A stretch of DNA of 64,000 nucleotides. Source: Nostoc sp. NIES-3756. Its GTDB lineage: Bacteria; Cyanobacteriota; Cyanobacteriia; Cyanobacteriales; Nostocaceae. Shown piece by piece: positions 53,669 through 62,493 of the stretch (position 1 is its first letter; each line of letters opens with the position of its first letter). The translations under genes were made by a program, and so were the position numbers. Below the pieces are notes generated by a model. It searched no databases, was not told where the DNA came from, and saw nothing but the letters and a program-made list of their open reading frames with translations. The stretch covers positions 372,001-436,000 of the forward strand of contig NZ_AP017295.1 in NCBI RefSeq assembly GCF_001548375.1. The letters run 5' to 3'.

Positions 53669-54514
53669 CTACTTACCTCGAAACACTGCATCTGCTACAA
53701 GACAGACATCACGCATCTCTTGTACGTCATGTACTCGCAGAATATCAGTGCCGTTGAAAATGGCAGCGCAACAAGCGGCTGCGGTTCCCCAAACTCGGTC
53801 TTTAGGGTTTGGTTGATTTAAAATTCGACCGATGAAACTTTTACGAGATGCACCTACCAAAATAGGACAGTTTAGCGATCGCAATAAATGTAAGTTCCGT
53901 AATATTTCTAAATTCTGTTCGTAGTTTTTAGCAAAACCAATACCTGGATCAATCATAATATTTTCGGGTTTGATACCCAAATTTGTGGCTATGGTAATCT
54001 GATTAGCTAAAAAACTAGAAATTTCTCCCATTAAATCTTGGTAATCAGTAAATTGCTGCATCGTCTGCGGTGTACCCCGGATGTGCATCAACACTATCGG
54101 TACGCCCAAACTTGCTACTGTGGGCAACATTTGGGAGTCAAATGTACCAGCAGAAATATCATTAATAATATCTGCTCCAGCTTCTATAGATGCCTGTGCT
54201 ACAGTAGCTCTAGTAGTATCTACTGATATAGGCACAGAAATTTGCGATCGCACTACCTCCACTATTGGCAATACCCGCTCCATTTCTTCTGCCAGAGTGA
54301 TCTGCTCTGCCCCTGGTCTAGTCGATTGACCACCAATATCGATAATATCAGCACCAGCCGCTACTAAAGCTTGCGCCTGAGCTAATGCCGCCGAAGTAGT
54401 ATTAAACTTACCACCATCACTAAAACTATCTGGTGTTACATTTAACACGCCCATCAAATAAGTACGCTGCCCCCAATCAAAACAGCGATCGCGTATTACT
54501 AACTTACTACACAT
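53669..54514 (-). CDS. folP: Dihydropteroate synthase
   Basis: 281 residues, TIM-barrel enzyme joining p-aminobenzoate to dihydropterin pyrophosphate in folate synthesis. Motifs: LMGVLNVTPDSFSDGG (pterin site), DIGGQSTRPGA, ISVDTTRA, INDISAG, MHIRGTPQTMQ and DPGIGFAK, plus GASRKSFIG, in the right order. Cytosolic; the target of sulfonamides. It precedes tpiA on the same strand's reverse order, separated by a heptamer-repeat spacer. Confidence 0.97.
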   Translation of the reverse strand: MCSKLVIRDRCFDWGQRTYLMGVLNVTPDSFSDGGKFNTTSAALAQAQALVAAGADIIDIGGQSTRPGAEQITLAEEMERVLPIVEVVRSQISVPISVDTTRATVAQASIEAGADIINDISAGTFDSQMLPTVASLGVPIVLMHIRGTPQTMQQFTDYQDLMGEISSFLANQITIATNLGIKPENIMIDPGIGFAKNYEQNLEILRNLHLLRSLNCPILVGASRKSFIGRILNQPNPKDRVWGTAAACCAAIFNGTDILRVHDVQEMRDVCLVADAVFRGK

Positions 54515-54515
54515 A

Positions 54516-54608
54516 GTTATTAGTCAATAGTCATTAGTCATTAGTTATTGGTCATTAGTCAAAAATTTTGAACTATGGACTGTGGACTATGGACTGTGGA
54601 CTATTGAC
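54516..54608. repeat. Heptamer arrays between folP and tpiA
   Basis: TTAGTCA-type units (54516-54560) are followed by ACTATGG/ACTGTGG units (54572-54608). Both occur elsewhere in the window, alone or in the same order (7345, 43866). Confidence 0.8.
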
Positions 54609-54618
54609 TTTTGACTCC

Positions 54619-55344
54619 TTATTGATAGTTGACAATTCTACTGAAACTGGCAGGTTCTAGACTTGCTCCGCCAACGAGAACGCCGTCAATTTCACTTTGA
54701 GCCATAATTTCATCAATATTGTTTGGTTTGACTGAACCACCATATTGAATTGGCACATTAGGATTCTTCAACTGGCTACGAATTAAACCAATAACTCGAT
54801 TAGCCTCAGTTGTCTCACAGGTGTCGCCTGTCCCAATTGCCCAAATTGGTTCGTAAGCAATCACCAAATTTGTCTGATCAACATCAATTAGGTCTTTATC
54901 TAATTGGCTGGTAATGAGTGACTCGGTTTCTCCAGCATCCCTTTGTTGTTTAGTTTCGCCTACACAAAGAATTGGCGTTAAACCATAGGTTTGAGCTGCT
55001 TTCAGACGTAAATTCACTGTTTCGTCTGTTTCCCCAAAATATTGTCGCCGTTCACTATGACCAACAATGACGTAACGTACACCAATCTCTGTCAACATGG
55101 GGGCAGAAATTTCACCCGTGTAGGCTCCATTTTCTGCCCAGTGAACATTTTGCGCTCCCAGTTGTACACGACTGCCGTGTAAACTCTTGGACAAAATGCC
55201 CAGGTCAGTGAAAGGAGAGCAAAGCAGCACTTCTCGTTCTTGAGGTGTTTCCTCTAATGCAGGCAGAAATTCTTGTAGAAACTCTTGGGTCTCTGCCTGA
55301 GTTTTGAACATTTTCCAGTTACCAGCAATAACTATTTTCCGCAC
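54619..55344 (-). CDS. tpiA: Triosephosphate isomerase
   Basis: 241 residues from GTG at 55344, where the family begins ([11 protein letters not shown]). TIM-barrel enzyme of glycolysis and the Calvin cycle. Catalytic Lys is in GNWKM, His in [13 protein letters not shown], Glu in [13 protein letters not shown], and the phosphate loop is at IQYGGSVKP. An upstream in-frame GTG (55389) would add 15 residues and is less likely, though neither has a strong ribosome site. Confidence 0.95.
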   Translation of the reverse strand: MRKIVIAGNWKMFKTQAETQEFLQEFLPALEETPQEREVLLCSPFTDLGILSKSLHGSRVQLGAQNVHWAENGAYTGEISAPMLTEIGVRYVIVGHSERRQYFGETDETVNLRLKAAQTYGLTPILCVGETKQQRDAGETESLITSQLDKDLIDVDQTNLVIAYEPIWAIGTGDTCETTEANRVIGLIRSQLKNPNVPIQYGGSVKPNNIDEIMAQSEIDGVLVGGASLEPASFSRIVNYQ

Positions 55345-55644
55345 AGGTGATTTAGCCAAGTTCCTAACGCTACTAGATGCAATTTTCACTCTACTACTTT
55401 TTATGACCCACCCTGCCTATAATTACTCAAACTGGTCTGAGAGTGAGGCTTACAGAGGAGAGAGGCTAGAGTAACTGTAGAGTGGGCATTGCTGATGATT
55501 TCTCTGTGTGTTACCTGTGATTGGATAAGTTATTTTTTACCACTGAGGCACAGAGGATTTCTCAACTAGAATTTTTTATTTACTTTGACAGTGCGACAAA
55601 TACCCAACTGACGATTACCTGTAACCTATCCCTTGTCATATTAT
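55345..55644. other. Intergenic region between tpiA and SWIM gene
   Basis: About 300 bp. It carries the tpiA promoter and the end of the leftward SWIM transcript. No gene or strong hairpin is seen. Confidence 0.5.
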
Positions 55645-56478
55645 TTAACTACCCACATTCATTGCTGCTAGCATAGCCTTCTGGCTAACTTCTTTGTAGA
55701 GAGTTTCCAAGTATTTCATGACTATATCGCTAGAATTTAAACTTGCTGAATTTTCTTCATCCTTTGCTAAAGGAATTGCTCCCAATATATCTAATACTGT
55801 TTCACTAGTTGATGGTGCAATCACAACTAAAGAAGACTCTAACGGCTCGTTGTATTGCCAGCAAGAATGCAGCTTAATATTTATTTGATTGTTAGTAATT
55901 TGTTTTTGGGTTTCAGCTTTTTCTGTTACTTTAACTTCAACTTTTGCACTACGTAATTGTCGCAAATCACTAATAATTTGCTCTTTGGTGCGTCCACGTA
56001 ATTGAAATAATACAAATGGGTCTTCACTAAATCTATCACCCAACTGATAGTAGACTGCACCAACGTGTTTACAAGGGTTGGCTTTATCAGGGCAAGAGCA
56101 TTTGCTGTGAACATCAGACAGAGTAAAAGGGAATAATGAAAGCCCATTACTGGTAAATACGTCTTCAATATTTTGGGGCATTTCTCCTGCTAATAGCTTG
56201 GCAGAGAATACAGCTTTTTGCGACATGGTTTCAATCACATAGCCCCATTGTTCATCAGTAAAGGGATCAAGAGATAAAGAGACTTTATATGGTTCTTCTT
56301 CACTACCCTGAACTCTAGCTAATACTTTTGCACCTTTAAATTCGATACTTAAAACATTACCTTGGCGGGAATATATTCTTGCTCGTTCTAAACGTTTTTT
56401 AAAGCGATAAGAATCTAGTAAATCTAGCCACCTTTGTGACCACCATTCACGGCTTGCTTGTAAAGTGTATGTAGTCAT
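55645..56478 (-). CDS. SWIM zinc finger protein
   Basis: 277 residues. The SWIM motif CxCxnCxH is present as CSCPDKANPCKHVGAVYY (about residues 127-144). The flanking region FVLFQLRGRTKEQIISDLR is typical of bacterial SWIM proteins that accompany SNF2/Rad54-type helicases. No such helicase is in the window. A DNA or protein binding role is likely; no enzymatic activity is evident. Cytosolic. Confidence 0.9.
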   Translation of the reverse strand: MTTYTLQASREWWSQRWLDLLDSYRFKKRLERARIYSRQGNVLSIEFKGAKVLARVQGSEEEPYKVSLSLDPFTDEQWGYVIETMSQKAVFSAKLLAGEMPQNIEDVFTSNGLSLFPFTLSDVHSKCSCPDKANPCKHVGAVYYQLGDRFSEDPFVLFQLRGRTKEQIISDLRQLRSAKVEVKVTEKAETQKQITNNQINIKLHSCWQYNEPLESSLVVIAPSTSETVLDILGAIPLAKDEENSASLNSSDIVMKYLETLYKEVSQKAMLAAMNVGS

Positions 56479-56880
56479 AATTAGTTACAAATCTTTTATA
56501 AATACGAATTAAGGGCGATGTAAGGATAAGAAAAAGATTTTCCACCTTGTTGTGTCATTCATTACATAGCTATGCACGACAACAGGAGTATTGAATCTTA
56601 AGTAGATCAGAAATTCTTCCCTTTATTATACGTTTCAGGCTATCCATAGATTTTTACTTATGATTAGTATCAGAATATTCGACATATAAGAATTAATTAG
56701 AGTAGACATCGTTGATTTATTTTGATAGTTAATTCCTTTTTGATAGATAAGACGGTAAGCTAAGAAGAATATTAAGCAAAGATAAATTTGCATTATCTGA
56801 AAATATCCGGATTGGCTAGGAGTGACAAAAGTTAACTCCGAAATGCTGTAATTTTTTGTGACAATTCTAGAGGTAAGTTC
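56479..56880. other. Intergenic region upstream of ndhF
   Basis: 402 bp, AT-rich, containing the divergent promoters of the SWIM gene and the ndhF operon. I see no convincing LysR-type (NdhR/CcmR) TCA-rich operator, but such sites are degenerate. Confidence 0.45.
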
Positions 56881-58743
56881 ATGGCTCAGTTTCTCCTTGA
56901 GACTGTTTGGCTAGTCCCTTTGTATCCATTGATTGGCGGGCTGTTAGCTATACCTTGGTCGCCGGGGATCATTCGCAAAACGGGGCCAAGACCGGCAGGT
57001 TATGTAAATTTAATCATGACATTTTTCGCGTTGCTGCATAGCGCGATCGCCTTACAAGCAACTTGGAACCGTCCACCCCAAGAACAATTCTTTCCTTGGT
57101 TATCTACTGCTGGTTTAGACCTGACCATTGCCATTGAAATATCCTCGATAACTGTAGGGGCGATGGTAGTGATCACTGGCTTAAATTTCCTCGCCCAAAT
57201 TTTTGCCGTTGGCTACATGGAAATGGATTGGGGATGGGGACGCTTCTATTCATTACTAGGCTTATTTGAAGCAGGATTATGCGCTTTAGTACTGTGTAAT
57301 AACCTGTTCTTCAGCTATGTAATATTGGAAATCCTCACCTTAGGAACCTACTTATTAGTTGGTTTATGGTTTAGTCAACCACTGGTAGTTACAGGTGCGA
57401 GAGATGCTTTCCTCACCAAACGGGTAGGAGACTTGTTTCTCCTCATGGGAGTATTGGCATTATGGCCTCTAGCAGGAACTTGGGATTTTCCGGCACTAGC
57501 GCAATGGGCGCAAACAGCTAATGTTGACCCAACTGTGATTACATTAGTAGGTTTAGCTTTAGTTGCCGGGCCAATGGGTAAGTGCGCTCAGTTCCCCTTG
57601 CATCTGTGGTTAGATGAAGCGATGGAAGGGCCAGTTCCCAGTACAATTTTGCGGAACTCGGTAGTAGTTGCCAGTGGTGCATGGATATTGATTAAACTAC
57701 AACCAGTTTTAACCCTATCGCCGATAGTTTCCTCATTTATTGTGGGGATTGGAGCAGTCACGGCCATTGCTGGTTCTTTAATTGCGATCGCCCAAATTGA
57801 CGTTAAACGCTGCTTATCATACTCAGTCAGCGCTTACATGGGTTTAGTATTTATTGCTGTAGGCGCTGGGCAAGATGAAGCTGCGCTGTTATTAGTACTT
57901 ACCCATGCACTATCATCTGCATTATTAGTGATGAGTACTGGCGGCATTGTTTGGAATAGCGTTACTCAAGATGTGACTCAACTTGGTGGGCTATGGTCAC
58001 GTCGTCCTATTTCCGGGTTGTCCTTCATCGTTGGCATATTGGGTTTAATTGGTCTTCCCCCACTAGGTAGCTTTTGGGCATTACTAAAACTAGCTGATGG
58101 CCTATGGTTTAATCATCCTTGGTTAGTGGGAATTGTCATAGCTGTTAACGCTTTAACAGGCTTCAGTTTAGTCAGAGAATTTGGCTTAATTTTTGGTGGC
58201 AAAGCTAAACAAATGAGTGAGCGATCGCCTGAAGTTCATTGGCCAATGATATTACCAATGATGATTTTATTTGGCTTTGTGCTACACCTACCTTTAGTAC
58301 TGCAAAGCTTATCACTTTTACCTAGCTGGGCAACTTTAAATAAAGATGTCGCTCTGCTATTAATTTGGTCAAGTATTTTCGGTTGCAGTATTAGCGCTGT
58401 CATCTACTTAGGCAACATTATTCCTAAGCCAGTCCGCTTACCCTTCAAAGGTTTACAAGACCTAATTGCTTACGATTTTTACACCCCTAACCTGTATCGG
58501 ATAACTATTATTTTCGGCGTTGCTCAACTTTCCAAATTTGCTGATATGATTGACCGCTTCGTAGTCGATGGTATCGTCAATTTTGTTGGTTTGTTCTCGC
58601 TGTTAGGTGGAGAAGGTTTGAAATACAGCACTTCGGGGCAAACCCAATTTTACGCCTTCACCGTGCTTTTAGGCGTAGGTCTTTTAGGCGCGTGGGTGAC
58701 TTGGCCTTTCTGGGGAATCCCCTTTTTAGAATTGATTTATTAA
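56881..58743 (+). CDS. ndhF: NDH-1 subunit F, CO2-uptake type (NdhF3/F4)
   Basis: 620 residues, a polytopic proton-pumping subunit of the NDH-1 complex related to Nqo12/NuoL. The conserved core LVGLALVAGPMGKCAQFPLHLWLDEAMEGPVP gives the family, and the Lys- and His-rich transmembrane helices follow. It is followed by NdhD and a ChpX/ChpY protein, so it belongs to the NDH-1MS/MS' complexes that drive CO2 hydration on the thylakoid rather than respiratory NDH-1L. Whether it is F3 (inducible) or F4 (constitutive) is not settled by eye; see the chpXY entry. AGAGGTAAG is its ribosome site. Confidence 0.93.
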   Translation: MAQFLLETVWLVPLYPLIGGLLAIPWSPGIIRKTGPRPAGYVNLIMTFFALLHSAIALQATWNRPPQEQFFPWLSTAGLDLTIAIEISSITVGAMVVITGLNFLAQIFAVGYMEMDWGWGRFYSLLGLFEAGLCALVLCNNLFFSYVILEILTLGTYLLVGLWFSQPLVVTGARDAFLTKRVGDLFLLMGVLALWPLAGTWDFPALAQWAQTANVDPTVITLVGLALVAGPMGKCAQFPLHLWLDEAMEGPVPSTILRNSVVVASGAWILIKLQPVLTLSPIVSSFIVGIGAVTAIAGSLIAIAQIDVKRCLSYSVSAYMGLVFIAVGAGQDEAALLLVLTHALSSALLVMSTGGIVWNSVTQDVTQLGGLWSRRPISGLSFIVGILGLIGLPPLGSFWALLKLADGLWFNHPWLVGIVIAVNALTGFSLVREFGLIFGGKAKQMSERSPEVHWPMILPMMILFGFVLHLPLVLQSLSLLPSWATLNKDVALLLIWSSIFGCSISAVIYLGNIIPKPVRLPFKGLQDLIAYDFYTPNLYRITIIFGVAQLSKFADMIDRFVVDGIVNFVGLFSLLGGEGLKYSTSGQTQFYAFTVLLGVGLLGAWVTWPFWGIPFLELIY

Positions 58744-58842
58744 GTCAATAGTTAGTAGTTAGTTGTTATTGGCAAAAATTAACAACTGACTACTGCGATC
58801 GCTTTTATTTTGAATTTTTGGATTTTTAATTTTGCATTGTCT

Positions 58843-60342
58843 ATGCTTAGTGTATTAATTTGGATACCGATTTTAAGCGCCATAGTTATCGGATTTTGGC
58901 CTAGTAGTCCTAATCAGTCCAGCCGTATTCGCTTAGTATCTTTAACGGTTGCGGCAATAGTATTACTCTGGAATCTGTTTATTCTGCTGAAATTCGATCT
59001 CAGCAATCCAGGAATGCAGTTTCAAGAGTATTTACCTTGGAATGATACCTTGGGCTTGAGTTACCAATTAGGTGTAGATGGGCTATCTATTTTGATGTTG
59101 ATATTAAATAGCCTCCTCACCTGGATTGCTATTTATAGTAGCAGTCAACAAACAGAACGCCCACGCCTTTTCTACTCAATGATTCTGTTGATAAGTGGTG
59201 GCGTTGCTGGTGCTTTCTTAGCAGAGAACTTACTGTTATTCTTCCTGTTCTACGAACTAGAATTAATCCCGTTTTATTTGTTAATTTCCATTTGGGGAGG
59301 AGAAAAACGCGCTTACGCTGGCATCAAATTTTTGATTTACACAGCCGTTTCCGGTGCATTCATTCTAGCAACCTTCTTAGGCATGGTTTGGCTGACTGGT
59401 TCTACCAGCTTCGCCTTTGATGCTGTCTCTACTCAAACCCTCTCCGCCACCCTACAATTTGTTCTCCTGACAGGAATTATCATCGGCTTTGGTATCAAAA
59501 TTCCTCTCGTGCCTTTCCATACTTGGCTACCTGATGCTTATGTCGAAGCGTCAGCACCAGTTGCCATTCTTTTGGGTGGTGTGTTGGCAAAACTAGGAAC
59601 TTACGGACTATTGCGATTTGGTTTGGGGATGTTTCCCCAAACTTGGAGTGTTGTAGCACCAACCTTAGCAATTTGGGGCGCAATCAGTGCTATTTATGGG
59701 GCAGTGATTGCGATCGCGCAAAAAGACATTAAGCGCATGGTAGCCTACAGTTCTATTGGTCATATGGGCTATGTACTACTGGCTGCTGCGGCTAGCACTT
59801 CTTTAGCCTTAGTCGGTGCAGTGTCGCAAATGTTTAGCCACGGTATTATCTTGGCAATTCTCTTCCACTTAGTGGGAGTGATAGAAGCCAAAGTTGGCAC
59901 ACGCGAGTTAGACAAACTCAATGGTTTAATGAGTCCAATTCGTGGCTTACCTCTAATTAGCGCCTTACTAGTTCTCAGTGGCATGGCCAGTGCGGGTATT
60001 CCCGGCTTAACAGGATTTATTGCCGAATTTATAGTTTTCCAAGGCAGCTTCTCCATTTTCCCTTTGCCGACACTTTTGTGCGTCGCCTCTAGCGGCTTAA
60101 CAGCAGTTTATTTCGTTATCCTCCTCAACCGCACCTGTTTCGGCAAACTGGATAACAACGCCTACTACCCCAGAGTTCTTTGGTCTGAGAAAACACCAGC
60201 CTTAATTTTGGCAGTTTTAATCATCTTTTTAGGAGTGCAACCTACTTGGTTAGTACGTTGGAGTGAACCCACAACCACAGCAATGGTAGCAGCAATTCCC
60301 CCTGTAGAAAAAACCGTAATCTCTCAAGTTGCTTTGAAGTAA
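58843..60342 (+). CDS. ndhD: NDH-1 subunit D, CO2-uptake type (NdhD3/D4)
   Basis: 499 residues from ATG at 58843, where the family begins MLSVLIWIPIL; an in-frame TTG 33 bases earlier has no support. A 14-helix Nqo13/NuoM-like subunit with the conserved FLFYELELIPFYLLI (the key Glu), FGIKIPLVPFHTWLPDAYVEA and KDIKRMVAYSSIGHMG. It pairs with NdhF in the distal arm that binds the CO2-hydrating Cup protein. Start 99 bp after ndhF, so probably one transcript. Confidence 0.95.
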   Translation: MLSVLIWIPILSAIVIGFWPSSPNQSSRIRLVSLTVAAIVLLWNLFILLKFDLSNPGMQFQEYLPWNDTLGLSYQLGVDGLSILMLILNSLLTWIAIYSSSQQTERPRLFYSMILLISGGVAGAFLAENLLLFFLFYELELIPFYLLISIWGGEKRAYAGIKFLIYTAVSGAFILATFLGMVWLTGSTSFAFDAVSTQTLSATLQFVLLTGIIIGFGIKIPLVPFHTWLPDAYVEASAPVAILLGGVLAKLGTYGLLRFGLGMFPQTWSVVAPTLAIWGAISAIYGAVIAIAQKDIKRMVAYSSIGHMGYVLLAAAASTSLALVGAVSQMFSHGIILAILFHLVGVIEAKVGTRELDKLNGLMSPIRGLPLISALLVLSGMASAGIPGLTGFIAEFIVFQGSFSIFPLPTLLCVASSGLTAVYFVILLNRTCFGKLDNNAYYPRVLWSEKTPALILAVLIIFLGVQPTWLVRWSEPTTTAMVAAIPPVEKTVISQVALK

Positions 60343-60349
60343 TTAAGCA

Positions 60350-60387
60350 GTGCTGAGTATCTTATTAATTCACTTATGACTCAGCAC
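60350..60387. repeat. AGTGCTG-type hairpin after ndhD
   Basis: GTGCTGAGT (60350-60358) pairs with ACTCAGCAC (60379-60387). Same family as the hairpin after hemL. It lies inside the ndhF operon, between ndhD and the next gene, and may adjust read-through or RNA stability. Confidence 0.7.
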
Positions 60388-60427
60388 GCGCTAACGTTAA
60401 CAGCACTTAACTATTACAGGAGGAAAA

Positions 60428-61015
60428 ATGGATCTCAAATTAATACCTAGTGGTCTTGTACTATTTCGCTTTTTGATATCACCTTTCCTCCTGTGGGATG
60501 CTTGGGACGGACAAACCAGTATTTGGTTTATCGTGGGTTTTGTTGCTGCTTTTGTTTCCGATATTTTTGATGGCATTATCGCCCGACGCTTGAGTGTCAG
60601 CACTGCTAATTTAAGACAAGCTGATAGTTGGGCTGATGTTTGTCTTTTTAGCAGCATCTTTATAAGTGCTTGGCTGAGTTATCGAGATATTCTTATAGCT
60701 GAAAAATTGCCTTTATTGATTGCTGTTTTTGCTCAATTGCTATGGTGGATAGTCAATCTAGTTAAATATGGTAAACCTGCTAGCTATCACACCTACTCAG
60801 CCAAGTTTTGGGGCATCACTCTATTTATCGCCATTATTGCTTTATTTGGCTTTAATTATGCAGGAATTACTTTATGGATGACCTGCATTATAGGTACAAT
60901 TCATAGTATCGAAGAAATTTTAATGACGTTAATATTGCCTATTTGGACTCATGATGTTTTAAGTATTTTTCATGCGCTGAGTCTACGCCAAGAGTTTCAA
61001 ACAAGTGAAGTCTAA
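60428..61015 (+). CDS. CDP-alcohol phosphatidyltransferase-like membrane protein inside the CO2-uptake operon
   Basis: 195 residues, five or six membrane helices. The motif DIFDGIIARR, followed by D-S-W-A-D after a spacing close to the CDP-alcohol phosphatidyltransferase signature (D-x2-D-G-x2-A-R-x8-G-x3-D-x3-D), is clear; all four Asp are kept, but the second Gly is Leu. A strong GGAGG site precedes the ATG. Such enzymes swap the CMP of a CDP-linked lipid for an alcohol to make phospholipids. Its place between ndhD and chpXY, all on one strand, is unexpected. It may tune thylakoid lipids around the complex, or be a chance neighbour; its substrate is unknown. Confidence 0.72.
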   Translation: MDLKLIPSGLVLFRFLISPFLLWDAWDGQTSIWFIVGFVAAFVSDIFDGIIARRLSVSTANLRQADSWADVCLFSSIFISAWLSYRDILIAEKLPLLIAVFAQLLWWIVNLVKYGKPASYHTYSAKFWGITLFIAIIALFGFNYAGITLWMTCIIGTIHSIEEILMTLILPIWTHDVLSIFHALSLRQEFQTSEV

Positions 61016-61090
61016 AAATAACCCAAAAAAAGCAATATCTTTATTTCTTGCTTCCTCCTCCTGATATAAATTTGCTCCAAGGAAACCACA

Positions 61091-62413
61091 ATGGTACAAA
61101 CTCCAGACAAACCAGTTACAAAAATACCGCCGTCTCAACATGAATTTGCTGATATTATTCATCGCCTAGAAGCTGGCGGTTCGATGTTGCCAGATACGCC
61201 AGAAAATCTCATGCAAATTATCGGCATATATAAGGCTTATGCTGTGCCGATGGATTTTTATTGGCGTGACCTACTTTATATTGCTGAACAAGTATTTTTA
61301 GACCCATTACCCTTTTTTAAATACTTTATTTCCCAAGAATATTTAGACAGACATAATCATTATGCTGGTGATGATGCTGATTTAAGAATTTGGCGTGGTG
61401 AAGCCACAGCACATCCAGAACTTTTGGCATTTATGGAGAAGGGTGAAACCGGCAAGATGCCAAAGCTGTTGCATCACTGGTTGCACGATCGCATTAATAT
61501 GGAGTTTGCCGAAGCCTGTATGCAGGCTATGCTATGGCATCGGCATATGTACGCGCCTGTTAACCAGTTCGACGCTTATCTAGATTCAGACGAATATAAA
61601 GCTAACGCTGACAGGGCAATTAAAGCCTACTTCCAAGGCAACCCTCTGATGTTGGGACTATACAAACTGTTCCCTGATATGTTCTTGGAACAGTGCCGCC
61701 AGATGTCTTATTACGCTAACCTGGGCTTATTTTGGGAAGTCATGGCCCCGGTGTTCTTTGAAATGTCGGATATCTACGATGAAGGCGGCTTCAAGGGTGT
61801 TCCTGATGCGATGAACTTCTTGATAAATGGAATATTTGCGATCGCAGGTCGTCCGATTTATCATCATGTATATATCCGGGGTGAATGTTACGAAATCATC
61901 CCCAAATCTAAAGGTTTCACTTGGCTATACGAAGCTGCATTACCCTACGTTGAAGCAGTATTTTACCGCACAGCCCCATTCCGTGGCACAAAATCTTACA
62001 ACGCCCAAGCCGCTCAAGTACCTGCTGACCAAAAAGATTTCCACTATGGTATTCTCTACGCTGACGTATTTCCTGTAGGTACTGCGGGTATCCCACCCAC
62101 ATTGTTAATGCAGGATATGCTACACTTCTTGCCTCAATATTTACTTGATTATTACAAACAATATTGCCGTGGTGAAGAAGATATGTTGATTCAGTTGGGA
62201 GTCACTTTCCAACGTTCAATGTATAACGTTACTTCTGCCGTAATTCAAGCATTACGCACAGCACTTTTATATCCATTAGATGATCCAAACCCCAAACATT
62301 TACAAGCCAACCGCGAGTTTTTTGAAGCCCAGCTAAATCGCTTCACTCGTTCTGAATACGGTATGCGTAATGCTGCACGCCTGCGCCAAATTCAAAATCA
62401 AGATTATCGCTAA
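61091..62413 (+). CDS. CO2 hydration protein (ChpX/ChpY; CupA/CupB)
   Basis: 440 residues, soluble, family of proteins that dock on NDH-1MS and convert CO2 to bicarbonate using electron-transfer energy. The first third has FYWRDLLYIAEQVFLDPLPFFKYF, and later DVFPVGTAGIPPTLLMQDMLHFLPQYL; His and Cys in HWLHDRINMEFAEACMQ and LWHRHMY could bind the catalytic zinc. CupA and CupB both fit. The lack of a CupS gene after it (the next gene is on the other strand) and the intervening lipid-enzyme gene argue mildly for the CupB/constitutive set; the length argues mildly for CupA. Confidence 0.92.
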   Translation: MVQTPDKPVTKIPPSQHEFADIIHRLEAGGSMLPDTPENLMQIIGIYKAYAVPMDFYWRDLLYIAEQVFLDPLPFFKYFISQEYLDRHNHYAGDDADLRIWRGEATAHPELLAFMEKGETGKMPKLLHHWLHDRINMEFAEACMQAMLWHRHMYAPVNQFDAYLDSDEYKANADRAIKAYFQGNPLMLGLYKLFPDMFLEQCRQMSYYANLGLFWEVMAPVFFEMSDIYDEGGFKGVPDAMNFLINGIFAIAGRPIYHHVYIRGECYEIIPKSKGFTWLYEAALPYVEAVFYRTAPFRGTKSYNAQAAQVPADQKDFHYGILYADVFPVGTAGIPPTLLMQDMLHFLPQYLLDYYKQYCRGEEDMLIQLGVTFQRSMYNVTSAVIQALRTALLYPLDDPNPKHLQANREFFEAQLNRFTRSEYGMRNAARLRQIQNQDYR

Positions 62414-62447
62414 AGTCTTCACTTTACAACTGCATTTCAACTACTCC

Positions 62448-62475
62448 AGCCCACTGTTTTAAGGTGGGCTTTTTT
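62448..62475 (+). terminator. Rho-independent terminator of the ndhF-chpXY operon
   Basis: AGCCCAC (62448-62454) pairs with GTGGGCT (62464-62470), followed by five T. It ends the operon 35 bp past the stop codon. Confidence 0.9.
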
Positions 62476-62493
62476 ATTGCTGACAGCCAACCG

